From Streptomyces formicae (lineage in GTDB: Bacteria > Actinomycetota > Actinomycetes > Streptomycetales > Streptomycetaceae), in contig NZ_CP022685.1 of NCBI RefSeq assembly GCF_002556545.1, positions 9,030,001 through 9,094,000 of the forward strand: a stretch of DNA of 64,000 nucleotides, read 5' to 3'. The notes under the pieces were generated by a model. That model searched no databases. It was given only the letters and a program-made list of their open reading frames with translations, and had not been told where the DNA came from. A program made the translations under genes and the position numbers. Shown piece by piece: positions 8,989-17,582 of this stretch (positions are counted from its first letter, which is position 1; each line of letters opens with the position of its first letter).

Positions 8989-9285
8989 TGCAGCCTCCTG
9001 GGCCGATGAAGCGTGACGGGGCGTGCGGGGCCGGGCGTGCGTCAGTGGTACCGGCTCTCCGACGATCCGTCAATCATGCCCAGAGGAGGGGATTTCCCAT
9101 GTCAGCGCCGGTACCGGCGAGTTACGCACAGGTTTTCGCCAAGGGAGCCTCCACCGCCTGCGGTGCGTCAGTGGAGTGGACCAATGGGGGAGGGGAGATC
9201 CACCTGTTCGGGGGAGTGCGCGATGAGCGGCGCGTTCCCCCCTTGCTCACTGGCCCCGCTCACCGGCCTCGCGCACTGCCCCCGG
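8989..9285. other. Intergenic region upstream of the amidase gene
   Basis: About 300 bases between the amidase start and the DinB stop; it should contain the amidase promoter. A possible reading frame starts at ATG 9099 behind GAGGAGGGG (9082-9090) and begins MSAPVPASYAQVFAKGAS, but it runs on antisense into the DinB gene and then has shadow-like composition. I do not call it. It may be the remnant of a small protein gene. Confidence 0.4.
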
Positions 9286-9867
9286 TCACTGCCCCACCCT
9301 CCCGTCGACGCACTCGCGCAACAGATCGGCGTGCCCGCTGTGCCGCGCGTACTCGTCGATCCTGTGCACGAGCAGCTCCCGGATCGCGATCCCGTCCTTG
9401 CCCACGCGCAGACCCAGATCGGGGAAGGCGGCCAGCGCGGCGTCGGTCGCCGCCTGCTCGCGCTCCAGGTCCGCGTACGCGGCGTCGACCACGGCCTGCT
9501 CGGCGACGGCGCCGTGGAAGTCCGCGTCCTTCTTGCCGTACAGCTTCGGCAGCGGTTCCTCGTCGGTGATCCAGTTGCGCCAGTCCCGCTCCACCTCGGC
9601 CAGGTGCCGGACGAGACCGAGCAGCGACATGGTCGACGGCGGCACCGACCTGCGGGCCAGCTGCTCCGGGCTCAGCCCCTCGCACTTCATCCGCAGGGTC
9701 ATGCGGTAGCTCGACAGGAAGTCCCGCAGCGTCGCGAGCTCACCGTCGGGGCCGGTGCTTTCGCTGTCGCGCGGGTCGTTGTCCGGATCCGTCCACATGT
9801 CGGGATAGACGGTCGCCTCGGTCCATCGGGCGGGCCGCTGCTCGCTCAGGTCAGTCATGCGCGTCAT
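9286..9867 (-). CDS. DinB-family (DUF664) protein
   Basis: 193 residues with the mycothiol-dependent/DinB four-helix pattern: LRDFLSSYRMTLRMKCEGLSPEQLARR, the metal-site helix LLGLVRHLAEVERDW with its His, and a final helix around ELLVHRIDEYARHSGHADLLRE carrying two more His residues. Those three His are the usual divalent-metal ligands of the superfamily. Actinobacterial members are generally thought to be thiol-transferases or stress proteins with unknown substrates. Start could be ATG 9867 or ATG 9858. Confidence 0.88.
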   Translation of the reverse strand: MTRMTDLSEQRPARWTEATVYPDMWTDPDNDPRDSESTGPDGELATLRDFLSSYRMTLRMKCEGLSPEQLARRSVPPSTMSLLGLVRHLAEVERDWRNWITDEEPLPKLYGKKDADFHGAVAEQAVVDAAYADLEREQAATDAALAAFPDLGLRVGKDGIAIRELLVHRIDEYARHSGHADLLRECVDGRVGQ

Positions 9868-9957
9868 GGTGGTCCGTGCGGGCCCGGGCCTGCCACTTCT
9901 TTACTGTGGACGACAGAGATTCTCTGGATATCCGTGGATCGACGACAGGAGACCGAG

Positions 9958-10629
9958 GTGGCCGAGACGACCGTGGCCGAGGTGATGGCCGAGCTGGCCG
10001 GGCTCGACGACCCGAAGATCCGGGCGGTGAACGAGAAGCACGGCGACGATCACGGCGTGAACCTCGGCAAGCTGCGCGCGATCGCGAAGCGGCTGAAGAC
10101 GCGGCAGGAACTCGCGCGCGAGCTCTGGGCCACGGACGACAGCGCGGCGCGGCTGCTCGCGCTCCTGATCTGCCGCCCGAAGGAGTTCGGACGTGCCGAT
10201 CTCGACACCATGCTCCGCGAGGCGCGCACCCCCAAGGTGCACGACTGGCTCGTGAACTACGTCGTGAAGAAGAGCCCGCACGCCGAGGACCTGCGCCGTG
10301 CCTGGTCCGCCGATCCGGACCCGGTGGTCGCGAGCGCGGGCTGGGCGCTGACCACCGAACGCGTGGCGAAGAAGCCCGAAGGACTCGACCTCGCGGGACT
10401 GCTCGACGTCATCGAGGCAGAGATGAAGGACGCGCCGGAGCGCCTCCAGTGGGCGATGAACCACTGCCTGGCGCAGATCGGCATCACCCATCCGGAGCAC
10501 CGCGCCCGCGCCGTCGACATCGGCGAACGCCTCCAGGTGCTCAAGGACTACCCGACCCCGCCCGGCTGCACGTCGCCGTTCGCGCCGGTCTGGATCAGCG
10601 AGATGGTGCGCCGGAACAACGGCGCCTGA
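9958..10629 (+). CDS. DNA alkylation repair protein, AlkD-like (HEAT-repeat fold)
   Basis: 223 residues from a GTG preceded by AGGAG at 9947-9951. The sequence is all helical and matches the AlkD/AlkC HEAT-like family: VNEKHGDDHGVNLGKLRAIAK, then LARELWATDDSAARLLALLIC, VHDWLVNYVVKKS and PVVASAGWALTTER. AlkD glycosylases remove bulky or cationic N3/N7-alkyl purines. The residues that contact the lesion cannot be assigned confidently. Some actinomycete homologues lie in biosynthetic clusters of DNA alkylators, but no such cluster adjoins this gene. Confidence 0.82.
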   Translation: MAETTVAEVMAELAGLDDPKIRAVNEKHGDDHGVNLGKLRAIAKRLKTRQELARELWATDDSAARLLALLICRPKEFGRADLDTMLREARTPKVHDWLVNYVVKKSPHAEDLRRAWSADPDPVVASAGWALTTERVAKKPEGLDLAGLLDVIEAEMKDAPERLQWAMNHCLAQIGITHPEHRARAVDIGERLQVLKDYPTPPGCTSPFAPVWISEMVRRNNGA

Positions 10630-10646
10630 GCCGGGGATAGCGTGGT

Positions 10647-10679
10647 CCCTCCGGCGGACGGGGCTCCCGTGCCGGAGGG
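10647..10679 (+). terminator. Nested hairpin after the AlkD-like gene
   Basis: CCCTCCGGC pairs with GCCGGAGGG, and inside it ACGGG pairs with CCCGT around a 2-base loop. It starts 18 bases after the stop and ends 20 bases before the start of the SDR gene, so it is either a terminator or a structure in the SDR leader. Confidence 0.6.
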
Positions 10680-10698
10680 GCGACGAAGGGCGCACGGC

Positions 10699-11493
10699 AT
10701 GACGTTCACGCACTGGCAGGACAGGTCCGTCATCGTGACGGGCGGCACCCGGGGCATCGGTCTCGGCATCGCCTCGCTCTTCGCCCGTCAGGGCGCCGCC
10801 GTCCTGCTCACGGGCCGGGACGAGGAGACGGCACGCGCGGTCGCCGACGACCTCGCCAGGTCCACCGGCGGGCGCGTCGCGGGCCTGGGCGTGGACGTGC
10901 GGCGACCGGAACGGATCGAGGAGATGGCGGCGGAGGCCGAGCGACGGCACGGCGGGATCGACGTGCTCTGCGCCAATGCCGGGATCTTCCCGGAGACTCC
11001 GCTGCGCGACATGAGCGCCGACGACCTCGACGAGGTGCTCGACGTCAACCTCCGTGGCTCCATCCTGGCCGTGCGGGCCTGCCTGCCCGCGATGGAACGG
11101 GCCGGACGCGGCCGGATCGTGCTGACCTCCTCGATCACGGGCCCGACGACCGGCTACGCGGGCTGGTCCCACTACGGGGCGAGCAAGGCGGGCCAGTTGG
11201 GCTTCCTGCGGGGCGCGGCCCTGGAGCTGGCACCGCACGGCATCACCGTCAACGCCGTCCTGCCGGGCAACGTCCGCACCGAGGGCCTGGCCGACCTCGG
11301 CCCCGACTACCTGCGCCGGATGACCGGATCGATCCCGCTGGGGCGGCTCGGCGAGACCTCCGACATCGCCCACGCCGTCCTGTTCCTCGCGTCCGACGAG
11401 GCGTCCTTCGTCACCGGTCAGACCCTGACCGTCGACGGCGGTCAGACCCTGCCCGAATCCCTGGACGCCTTCGCCGCACCCGCCGGTCCCTGA
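10699..11493 (+). CDS. SDR-family oxidoreductase (FabG-like)
   Basis: A classical short-chain dehydrogenase/reductase of 264 residues. It has the TGGTRGIGLGIA cofactor-binding turn near residue 14, NAG at about 93, catalytic Ser in VLTSSITG, and the YxxxK pair in HYGASKAGQ. The C terminus ends with the common FLASDEASFVTGQTLTVDGG motif. The cofactor is probably NADP(H), given the Arg in the glycine-rich turn, but this is inference. Substrate unknown. GAAGGG precedes the ATG. It converges on an alpha/beta-hydrolase gene with only one base between stops. Confidence 0.92.
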   Translation: MTFTHWQDRSVIVTGGTRGIGLGIASLFARQGAAVLLTGRDEETARAVADDLARSTGGRVAGLGVDVRRPERIEEMAAEAERRHGGIDVLCANAGIFPETPLRDMSADDLDEVLDVNLRGSILAVRACLPAMERAGRGRIVLTSSITGPTTGYAGWSHYGASKAGQLGFLRGAALELAPHGITVNAVLPGNVRTEGLADLGPDYLRRMTGSIPLGRLGETSDIAHAVLFLASDEASFVTGQTLTVDGGQTLPESLDAFAAPAGP

Positions 11494-11494
11494 C

Positions 11495-12328
11495 TCACAC
11501 GAAGCGTCGTACGAACGCGAGGGCGAGGTCGGCGACCTCCTTCCACCTGCTGTCGAGCGTCAGCGCGTGGTCGCGTCCGTGCAGCTCGGTGACCTCCGTG
11601 ACGGACGTGTTGCGCTTCTGCCGCTTGTACGCGCCGTTGGCGAGTGCCCAGGGCACGGCGTTGTCGTGGCTGCCGGAGACGATGAGGAGCGGCCCGCGCT
11701 GCGGAGTGCGGCAGTCCGCCTTCGCCTCGGTACGGGGGTTGAGGTTGGCCATGGCCGCCTGCATGGGCGGGGCGCACGGCGCCGGTACGGCGTACCGGTC
11801 GTAGATGGCGCGGGCCTCTTCCTCGCTGACGGCGTTGGCGTAGGCGTAGCGGAACTGCTCGTAGGTCAGCGGCTTGGCGCGCTTCCGGTTCGCGGGGTTG
11901 GCGATCATCGGGATCAGGGAGCGCAGCGTGGACACGGGGAGCGCGAGGACGCCGCGGAAGGGGGCGGGGTCGATCGCCACCGAGACGGCGGACAGGCCGC
12001 GTCCCGCGAGGATCTGCGTGAGCATCCCGCCGACGGAGTGCCCGATCACGGCGGGCTTGCGGTCCAGGGTGTTGAGGAGGCCCGCGAGGTGGTCGGCGAC
12101 CTGTCCCACGGTCTTGCCCGCGATGGCCTCGGGGTGGGCCCTGGCCTCGGCGACCGTCGCCGCTTCGCCCGGCCAGGTGAGGGCGACCGGCGCGTACCCC
12201 GCGGCCTCGAAGTGGGGGAGCCAGTGGTCCCAGCTGCTTGCCAGCATCCACAGGCCGTGTACGAACACGACCGGCGTGCGACCGGAGGCGTTGGCCCGGT
12301 CTATCTGCTCTGCGTCGGTAACGGACAT
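11495..12328 (-). CDS. Alpha/beta-fold hydrolase
   Basis: 277 residues. The oxyanion region is VVFVHGLWM, the nucleophile elbow is GHSVGG with catalytic Ser, the acid is in the LLIVSGSHDNAVP loop and the His is in HGRDHALTLD near the C terminus. Overall architecture matches esterase/haloperoxidase-like hydrolases of the RsbQ/EstA sort common in Streptomyces. No signal peptide. The substrate is not predictable. The start ATG at 12328 is followed directly by an acceptable N terminus. Confidence 0.9.
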   Translation of the reverse strand: MSVTDAEQIDRANASGRTPVVFVHGLWMLASSWDHWLPHFEAAGYAPVALTWPGEAATVAEARAHPEAIAGKTVGQVADHLAGLLNTLDRKPAVIGHSVGGMLTQILAGRGLSAVSVAIDPAPFRGVLALPVSTLRSLIPMIANPANRKRAKPLTYEQFRYAYANAVSEEEARAIYDRYAVPAPCAPPMQAAMANLNPRTEAKADCRTPQRGPLLIVSGSHDNAVPWALANGAYKRQKRNTSVTEVTELHGRDHALTLDSRWKEVADLALAFVRRFV

Positions 12329-12468
12329 ACCCTGACGCTAGGGTCGCAAGTCCCCTGCCGTAAGGGGGAGTTGGCGGTGTGGCCGATACTGCCGCGTGCG
12401 CTTCCGGATCGCGCCGTCGCGGGGGAGGGCGGCGGGGATCGCGGTACGGCGCCGCGGCGGTTTCCGGC

Positions 12469-12844
12469 TCAGCGCGCCGCGCCCGCCAGGACCCGGTCGA
12501 CCTGCCGGGGCGATAGCGCGTGCTCGACGGCGAGGATCCCGGCGCCGACCGCCGCCGCGTTCTCGCCGGTGCGGCTCGGCTCGATGCGCAGCACGGCGGC
12601 GAGCGCGCCGCCCACCACCACGGTGTCCGGATTGAAGAAGTTGACCAGGCCCGCGAGCACCTCGCCGACCGAACGGCCCGCCTCGCGCACCATCCGCACG
12701 GCGTCCCGGTTGCCCGACTTGACCAGGCGTACGACGTCGCTGCCCGATGTCGCCCGCGCTGCCCTGCGCGCCCCGGTGCAGGCGGCCGTCCGCCACGATG
12801 CCGCAGCCGATGCCCGTGCCCACCTCGACAAGGGCGGGGACGGC
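12469..12844 (-). pseudogene. Broken ROK-family gene fragment (NagC/XylR-type regulator or glucokinase)
   Basis: Two adjoining reading frames on this strand together give the C-terminal half of a ROK protein. One frame (from about 12844) reads LVEVGTGIGCGIVADGRLHRG then GSAGDIG; the other then continues SDVVRLVKSGNRDAVRMVRE and LVNFFNPDTVVVGG down to the stop at 12469. Intact ROK proteins carry 50-70 residues between these blocks, including the Cys-rich zinc motif CxCGxxGCxE. That part is missing, the frame changes at the join and no N-terminal wHTH is present. The gene is non-functional unless this is an assembly error. Neighbouring CBM6 debris suggests a lost carbohydrate-use locus. Confidence 0.8.
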
Positions 12845-12857
12845 ACCGCCGCCCTGA

Positions 12858-13106
12858 CCGGCTACGGGCGCTCGGTCCTCCAGCCCAAGCAACGGGGACT
12901 GGATCGCGTTCAGCCCGATGAGCGTCGAGGGCGTGAGCAAGGTCGGCTACAAGCTCTCGTCGCCCTACGGCGTCGGCGCCGTCGAACTGCGCGCCGACGC
13001 ACCCGACGGCAAGCTACTCGCCACCACGCCGGTGCCCAACACCGGCGGCTGGGACACCTACCAGGACACGCCCGACGTCGACGCCGTGCGTTTCACCACG
13101 TCATAG
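12858..13106 (+). pseudogene. C-terminal CBM6 remnant of a lost secreted glycosidase
   Basis: An open frame without a credible start reads GDWIAFSPMSVEG, then VELRADAPDGKLLATTPVP and NTGGWDTYQD, which are the last strands of a family 6 carbohydrate-binding module. CBM6 modules normally hang on the C terminus of extracellular glycoside hydrolases. Here only about 75 residues survive, and the frame is closed by a TGA at 12855 right before the module sequence. It abuts the ROK fragment tail to tail, which fits a deletion between a sugar regulator and its glycosidase gene. Confidence 0.72.
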
Positions 13107-13150
13107 TCGCCCGGTCATAGTCGAACAGCAGTCGCCAGAGGCATACGAAA

Positions 13151-13187
13151 GTCCGCGGTGCGCCCCTGTCCAAGGCGCACCGCGGAC
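13151..13187. terminator. Perfect 14-bp hairpin
   Basis: GTCCGCGGTGCGCC and GGCGCACCGCGGAC pair perfectly across a 9-base loop. It lies 11 bases beyond the stop of the leftward kinase-fold gene and can serve that gene and anything read from the left. Confidence 0.8.
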
Positions 13188-13198
13188 CGTCGTCCCCG

Positions 13199-14386
13199 TC
13201 AGCGAGTGCCGACCGCCGCACGCACGGCCCGGCGGGCCAGCTGGCAGTCGTCGTGCAGCCGCCTCAGCAGCAGCCGCTGTTCCTCGCCGGACGGCGCAGC
13301 ACCGGGGTGGGCCGGGCCCGGTGCCGCCGGGGTCGATTCGTGCATCGAACGCTGCACGGCCGTTTCGTACGTACGGATCTCCCGGGTCAGGACGAGCATC
13401 AGGTTGACCAGGAAGGCGTCGCGCGCCGCGGGGCCCGCGCTCTGTGCCAGCTGGCTGATCTCACGCCGCGCCACCGGGGCCTCCCCGAGGACGGCCCAGA
13501 GCGTCGCCAGGTCGTACCCGGGCAGGTACCAGCCCGCGTGCTCCCAGTCGACCAGGACGGGTCCGGCGGGCGAGAGCAGGACGTTCGACAGGAGGGCGTC
13601 GCCGTGGTTGAACTGCCACATGGACTGCAGGCCGTTGCCCTGGTGTGCCACCGAGTGCGCGATGCCGTGCAGCAGCTTCTGCAGGTCGCCCATGTCGCGG
13701 TCGGTGAGCAGGCCGAGCTCGTGGAAGCGGGAGATGCGCCTGCCGTAGTCCAGCGGCCTGCCGAACATCTCCGACGGCGGACGCCAGCCGTTCAGCCGGA
13801 CCACCGAACCGAGCGCCGCCCTGATGTCGGCGCGCGGCGGGGCCTCCGCGGGATGCCGGTGCAGCGCCGCCACCCGTCCCGGCATCCGCTCGATCACCAG
13901 CGTGCAGTCATCGGGGTCGGCGGCGATGAGCCGCGGCGCCCTGACCGGCGGGCGGTGCCGGACGAACGAGCGGTAGGCCGCTATCTCGTGCCGGATCCGC
14001 TCGGCCCAGACGGGTGAGTGGTCGAGCAGACACTTGGCGACGGCGGTGGTACGCCCCGCCGTGCCGACGAGCAGCACGGTACGGCCGTTTCGGCGGAGCA
14101 CCTGCACCGGATTGAACTCGGGGCAGATGCGATGCACCGAAGCAATCGCGGTGCGCAGTTGCGCCCCCTGGGGGCCGGACAAGTCGAGTCTCCCGCTGAG
14201 CGGTTGGGTGCCGGGCCCCGGCGCACGGCGCGTCCGGCCGGCGCCGAGCTGCGTGGCACCGGGGCGCACGGGCTCCAGATACGGACCGCTCCCCGACGAG
14301 GAGGGAACCTCGCGGCCCCGGGGGACCGGGGGGCGCGGGTGCAGCGGCCGGGGCGGGGCGGACACGGAGGACGATGCTGCGTACAT
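13199..14386 (-). CDS. Aminoglycoside phosphotransferase-fold kinase (APH family)
   Basis: 395 residues from the ATG at 14386, with AAGGGA upstream on its strand. A Pro/Arg-rich, apparently disordered N-terminal 80-90 residues precedes an APH/ChoK-like kinase domain. Visible motifs: [11 protein letters not shown] with the likely ATP-binding Lys, TLVIERMPG hinge, the catalytic loop [13 protein letters not shown] (H-G-D-x5-N) and the metal site [18 protein letters not shown]. Such proteins in Streptomyces are mostly housekeeping small-molecule kinases and not resistance enzymes. A longer GTG-type start at 14527 is possible but its sequence is shadow-like. It is divergent from the NsdA-like regulator gene. 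Confidence 0.85.
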   Translation of the reverse strand: MYAASSSVSAPPRPLHPRPPVPRGREVPSSSGSGPYLEPVRPGATQLGAGRTRRAPGPGTQPLSGRLDLSGPQGAQLRTAIASVHRICPEFNPVQVLRRNGRTVLLVGTAGRTTAVAKCLLDHSPVWAERIRHEIAAYRSFVRHRPPVRAPRLIAADPDDCTLVIERMPGRVAALHRHPAEAPPRADIRAALGSVVRLNGWRPPSEMFGRPLDYGRRISRFHELGLLTDRDMGDLQKLLHGIAHSVAHQGNGLQSMWQFNHGDALLSNVLLSPAGPVLVDWEHAGWYLPGYDLATLWAVLGEAPVARREISQLAQSAGPAARDAFLVNLMLVLTREIRTYETAVQRSMHESTPAAPGPAHPGAAPSGEEQRLLLRRLHDDCQLARRAVRAAVGTR

Positions 14387-14540
14387 GGGCGATACAGATC
14401 CCTTCGTGTGCCTGTGAGTTGCGTGCGCCTCCCCGGCCCGGCCGCTTCGGGTGCACCCTGGGGAGTGCCTTGCGGCGACCGGGTCGGGGTGGCGCACTCC
14501 TACCTGACACCCGCCGTCCCGTGGCACACCACGTGGCGCA

Positions 14541-14594
14541 CCCTGGCGAACCCTGGCGAATAGTCGCTCAGCAACTGACAGAGGGTTACTGTCA
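14541..14594. promoter_or_regulatory. Direct repeat plus inverted repeat before the NsdA-like gene
   Basis: CCCTGGCGAA occurs twice in tandem (14541-14560). Sixteen bases on, TGACAG and CTGTCA (14576-14581, 14589-14594) form an inverted repeat with a 7-base spacer, 27 bases before the GTG at 14622. The spacing suits an operator or promoter element in the divergent APH/NsdA-like intergenic region. No binding protein is known. Confidence 0.45.
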
Positions 14595-14621
14595 ACTCAG
14601 CCGAGAACCTGGGGGCTTGAC

Positions 14622-16115
14622 GTGAACGGACAACCCAATACTCGCCTTTCGGACCTTTTCGGCCTGGCCGGTTGGTCCAAGGGTGAACTCGCGAGGCTGG
14701 TGAACCGGCAGGCGGCGGCCATGGGCCACCCCCAACTGGCCACCGACACCTCGCGGGTGAGGCGGTGGATCGACATGGGAGAGATCCCGCGCGATCCGGT
14801 GCCCCGGGTGCTGGCTGTTCTGTTCACCGAGCGTCTCGGCCGTGTCGTGACCACTGAGGATCTCGGTCTGGTCCGGCACGGGCGTGTAGGGAAGCGGCGT
14901 GGCGACGGGAGTGTGGAGCACCCCGACGGCGTGCCGTGGGCGCCCGAGCGGACGGCCGCGGTCCTCACCGAATTCACGGGAATGGACCTCATGCTCAACC
15001 GACGCGGCTTGGTGGGCGCGGGCGCTGCGCTTGCCGCAGGCTCCGCACTCAGCAGCGCCATGCACGACTGGCTGCACACCGATCCGGCCTTCGCGGCCGA
15101 CGCTCCCCGCATCGACGATCCCCTGCACGCCGACCCCGCTGGGTTCGACCGCTACGAGGCCGCCCCCATCGGGTCGCAGGAGATCGAGGAACTGGAGCGC
15201 TCCGTCGAAGTGTTCCGCGCCTGGGACGCGGCCCGCGGGGGCGGGCTGCAGCGCAAGGCCGTGGTGGGCCAGCTCAACGAAGTGGGCGGCATGCTCGCCT
15301 ACCGACACCCCGAACACCTCCAGCGACGTCTGTGGGGCGTCGCTGCCAACCTCGCGGTGCTCGCGGGCTGGATGTCGCACGACATCGGCCTGGAGCCCAC
15401 CGCGCAGAAGTACTTCGTCATCGCCGCGCACGCCGCCCGAGAAGGAGGGGACAGGCCGCGTGCCGGCGAGGCCCTGTCGCGCGCCGCGCGGCAGATGGTG
15501 CACCTGGGCAAGCCCGACGAGGCCCTGGATCTGATGAGGCTCGCCAAGTCGGGAGCGGGCGAGGAGGCGCTGCCGCGCACCCAGGCCATGCTGTACACCA
15601 TCGAGGCATGGGCGCAGGCTTCGCTGGGGCACGGCCAGGCCATGCGGCGCACCCTCGGCATCGCCGAGGACCTCTTCGTGTCGGACAAGGGTGACGTGCC
15701 GCCGCCCAGCTGGATGCAGATGTTCGACGAGGCGGACCTGCACGGCATGCAGGCCCTGGCGTACCGCACCCTCGCCGACCACGAGGCGTCCGCCGCGACC
15801 ATCGCCCAGCGGCACGCCAAGCAGGCCATCGAACTGCGGGTGAAGAACCGCAACCGCTCGCAGATCTTCGACTACATCTCCCTGGCATCGGCGTGCTTCA
15901 TCGCCGACGACCCCGAACAGGCCGACAGGTACGCGCGGTTGGCGCTGGTGTCGATGCGGGCCAACTCCTCGCACCGCACCTGGGACCGGCTGCGCGAGAT
16001 GTACCGGCTCACGGCGCAGTACTCCGGCTACCCGAAGATCCAGGACCTCCGCGAGGAGATCAAGCTCGCGCTGCCCAGGGGCGGCAAGAGGGCGGGGAGG
16101 ACGGCCAGGGCCTGA
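14622..16115 (+). CDS. NsdA-like tetratricopeptide regulator
   Basis: 497 residues from a GTG behind GGGGGC. The N terminus (LFGLAGWSKGELARLVNRQA, STDTSRVRRWIDMGE-like with ATDTSRVRRWID here) and EDLG motif match the NsdA/NsdB group of Streptomyces, where SCO5582 nsdA represses sporulation and antibiotic production. An Ala/Gly-rich stretch follows at about 130-145 (GAGAALAAGSALSSA), then TPR-like helices to the C terminus. It lacks enough sequence for me to say it is the nsdA orthologue and not one of the several paralogues. Likely a developmental or secondary-metabolism regulator; it may autoregulate through the inverted repeat just upstream. Confidence 0.8.
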   Translation: MNGQPNTRLSDLFGLAGWSKGELARLVNRQAAAMGHPQLATDTSRVRRWIDMGEIPRDPVPRVLAVLFTERLGRVVTTEDLGLVRHGRVGKRRGDGSVEHPDGVPWAPERTAAVLTEFTGMDLMLNRRGLVGAGAALAAGSALSSAMHDWLHTDPAFAADAPRIDDPLHADPAGFDRYEAAPIGSQEIEELERSVEVFRAWDAARGGGLQRKAVVGQLNEVGGMLAYRHPEHLQRRLWGVAANLAVLAGWMSHDIGLEPTAQKYFVIAAHAAREGGDRPRAGEALSRAARQMVHLGKPDEALDLMRLAKSGAGEEALPRTQAMLYTIEAWAQASLGHGQAMRRTLGIAEDLFVSDKGDVPPPSWMQMFDEADLHGMQALAYRTLADHEASAATIAQRHAKQAIELRVKNRNRSQIFDYISLASACFIADDPEQADRYARLALVSMRANSSHRTWDRLREMYRLTAQYSGYPKIQDLREEIKLALPRGGKRAGRTARA

Positions 16116-16163
16116 CACACTCCCGCATCGGGGAGAGCAGGGTAACGACACCGCGCGATCGGT

Positions 16164-17582
16164 TCAGATCCGCGCGATCAACAGGCAGGCGTCGTCCTCA
16201 CGCGGTGCCGCGCCGAATTCCTCGACGACGGTCCGTACGCAGTCCTGTGCCGTACGCGCCTCGGTGAACCGGGACGCGAGGGAGAGCAGCAGGTCCGTCG
16301 CCCCGTCCCTGTCGCGCCGTGGCACCAGGCCGTCGGTGTGCAGCAGTAACAGGTCTCCGGGCCGCAGTTGCTCATCGGCCTGCCCGTATGTGGTGCCGGG
16401 GGCGGCTCCGAGGAGTACGCCGTCCGGTGGCGTCAGCGCGCGCCCCGTCCCGTCGCGGAACAGCAGCGGGGCGGGGTGGCCCGCCTGTGCCCAGGTGAGC
16501 CGGTGCGCTGCTGGGTCGTAGCGGCAACAGACCGCGCTGCCCAGTGCCGGATGGACCGTGGCGTCGAGGAGTTGGTTGAGCCAGCCCATGAGCTGGCCAG
16601 GCTGCGCCCCCGCGACCGCCATGCCGCGCAGCGCGCCGAGCAGCATCGCCATGCCGGAGGTGACGGTGACGCCGCGTCCGGTGAGATCGCCGACGCTCAA
16701 CAGGGCCTGGCCGTCGGGCAGTTGCAGCGCGTCGTACCAGTCGCCGCCGATCAGGGCGCCGGTCGAGGAGGGGAGGTGATGCGCGGCGAGGTCGAGCGTG
16801 CCGGGCCCTTCGCCGCTCGGGAAGCGCAGCGCGCCGCGCCACGGCGGCAGGACCGCTTCCTGCAACTCGACCGCGAGCTGGTGCTCGGTGTGTGCCCGGT
16901 CGCGGTGGCGCTGGAGCGAATCACGCGTCTCGCGCACCACCCGCTGGCTGCGGCGCAGTTCGCTGACGTCCCGGAGCACCGCCCACATGGAGGCGGTGGA
17001 GCCGTCGGCGGCGAGCACGGGCTCGCCCATCATGTGCACCTGGCGTACGCCGCCGTCGGGCCGCAGGATGCGGAACTCGCCGTCGATGGGCTTTCCGTCG
17101 ATGAGGCAGTCCGTGACCATCGCGGTCAGCAGGGGCTGGTCCTCGTCGTGCACCAGGGCGGGGAGCTCGTCTAGGGAGAGCGGCGGCGCGGCGGGGTCGC
17201 GTCCGAGGATCTGGTAGAGCTCGCCGGACCAGTTGGCCTCGTCGCTGAGGAGGTTCCACTCGGCGCTGCCGACCCGGCTCAGGAGCGAGTCCCGGCGGGG
17301 TTCCTGGGGTGCGGGCGAGGAGGGCGGCGCCGGTGTGTCGGTCGGCGGCGGGCCGTCCCGTAACTGGGCCAAGTGGTCGTCCAGGTCGTCGAGTTGATGC
17401 ACCGCCAGATCGCACAGGGCGCGCTGCCAGCGGCCCGCGGGGTCCCCGTGGTCGGCCGCGGCGTCGCGGCGCACGGCGTCGACCTCGCCTCGGAGTCGAC
17501 GCGTCTGCGAGATCAGCGCGTCGACCGCACCGCGCTCGGGCGGTTGGGCGGCTGCGTGGTCCGCGAAGACGTGGGACGGCAT
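16164..17582 (-). CDS. PAS-domain PP2C/SpoIIE-type serine phosphatase
   Basis: 472 residues. Residues about 20-75 are a charged helical stretch, 105-215 a PAS domain (SAEWNLLSDEANWSGELYQILG, FRILRPDGGVRQVHMMGEPV), and 245-470 a SpoIIE/RsbU-like PP2C domain with the metal-binding blocks GGDWYDALQLPDG, VGDLTGRGVTVTSGMA, LLLHTDGLVPRR and a terminal EDDACLL. Streptomyces has dozens of these; they control anti-anti-sigma factors. No sigma or anti-sigma gene adjoins it, so its partner is elsewhere. GGAGCACCTC precedes the ATG. Confidence 0.93.
   Translation of the reverse strand: MPSHVFADHAAAQPPERGAVDALISQTRRLRGEVDAVRRDAAADHGDPAGRWQRALCDLAVHQLDDLDDHLAQLRDGPPPTDTPAPPSSPAPQEPRRDSLLSRVGSAEWNLLSDEANWSGELYQILGRDPAAPPLSLDELPALVHDEDQPLLTAMVTDCLIDGKPIDGEFRILRPDGGVRQVHMMGEPVLAADGSTASMWAVLRDVSELRRSQRVVRETRDSLQRHRDRAHTEHQLAVELQEAVLPPWRGALRFPSGEGPGTLDLAAHHLPSSTGALIGGDWYDALQLPDGQALLSVGDLTGRGVTVTSGMAMLLGALRGMAVAGAQPGQLMGWLNQLLDATVHPALGSAVCCRYDPAAHRLTWAQAGHPAPLLFRDGTGRALTPPDGVLLGAAPGTTYGQADEQLRPGDLLLLHTDGLVPRRDRDGATDLLLSLASRFTEARTAQDCVRTVVEEFGAAPREDDACLLIARI

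Noticed and set aside
9099..9569. Possible small gene with a good ribosome site (GAGGAGGGG) before ATG 9099
   Set aside because: Runs antisense into the DinB gene and turns into Arg/Pro-rich shadow sequence; the first 45 codons match nothing I know.
13199..14386. Aminoglycoside-resistance gene
   Set aside because: Only the general APH kinase fold is supported; a disordered Pro/Arg-rich N terminus and no resistance context argue for a general small-molecule kinase.
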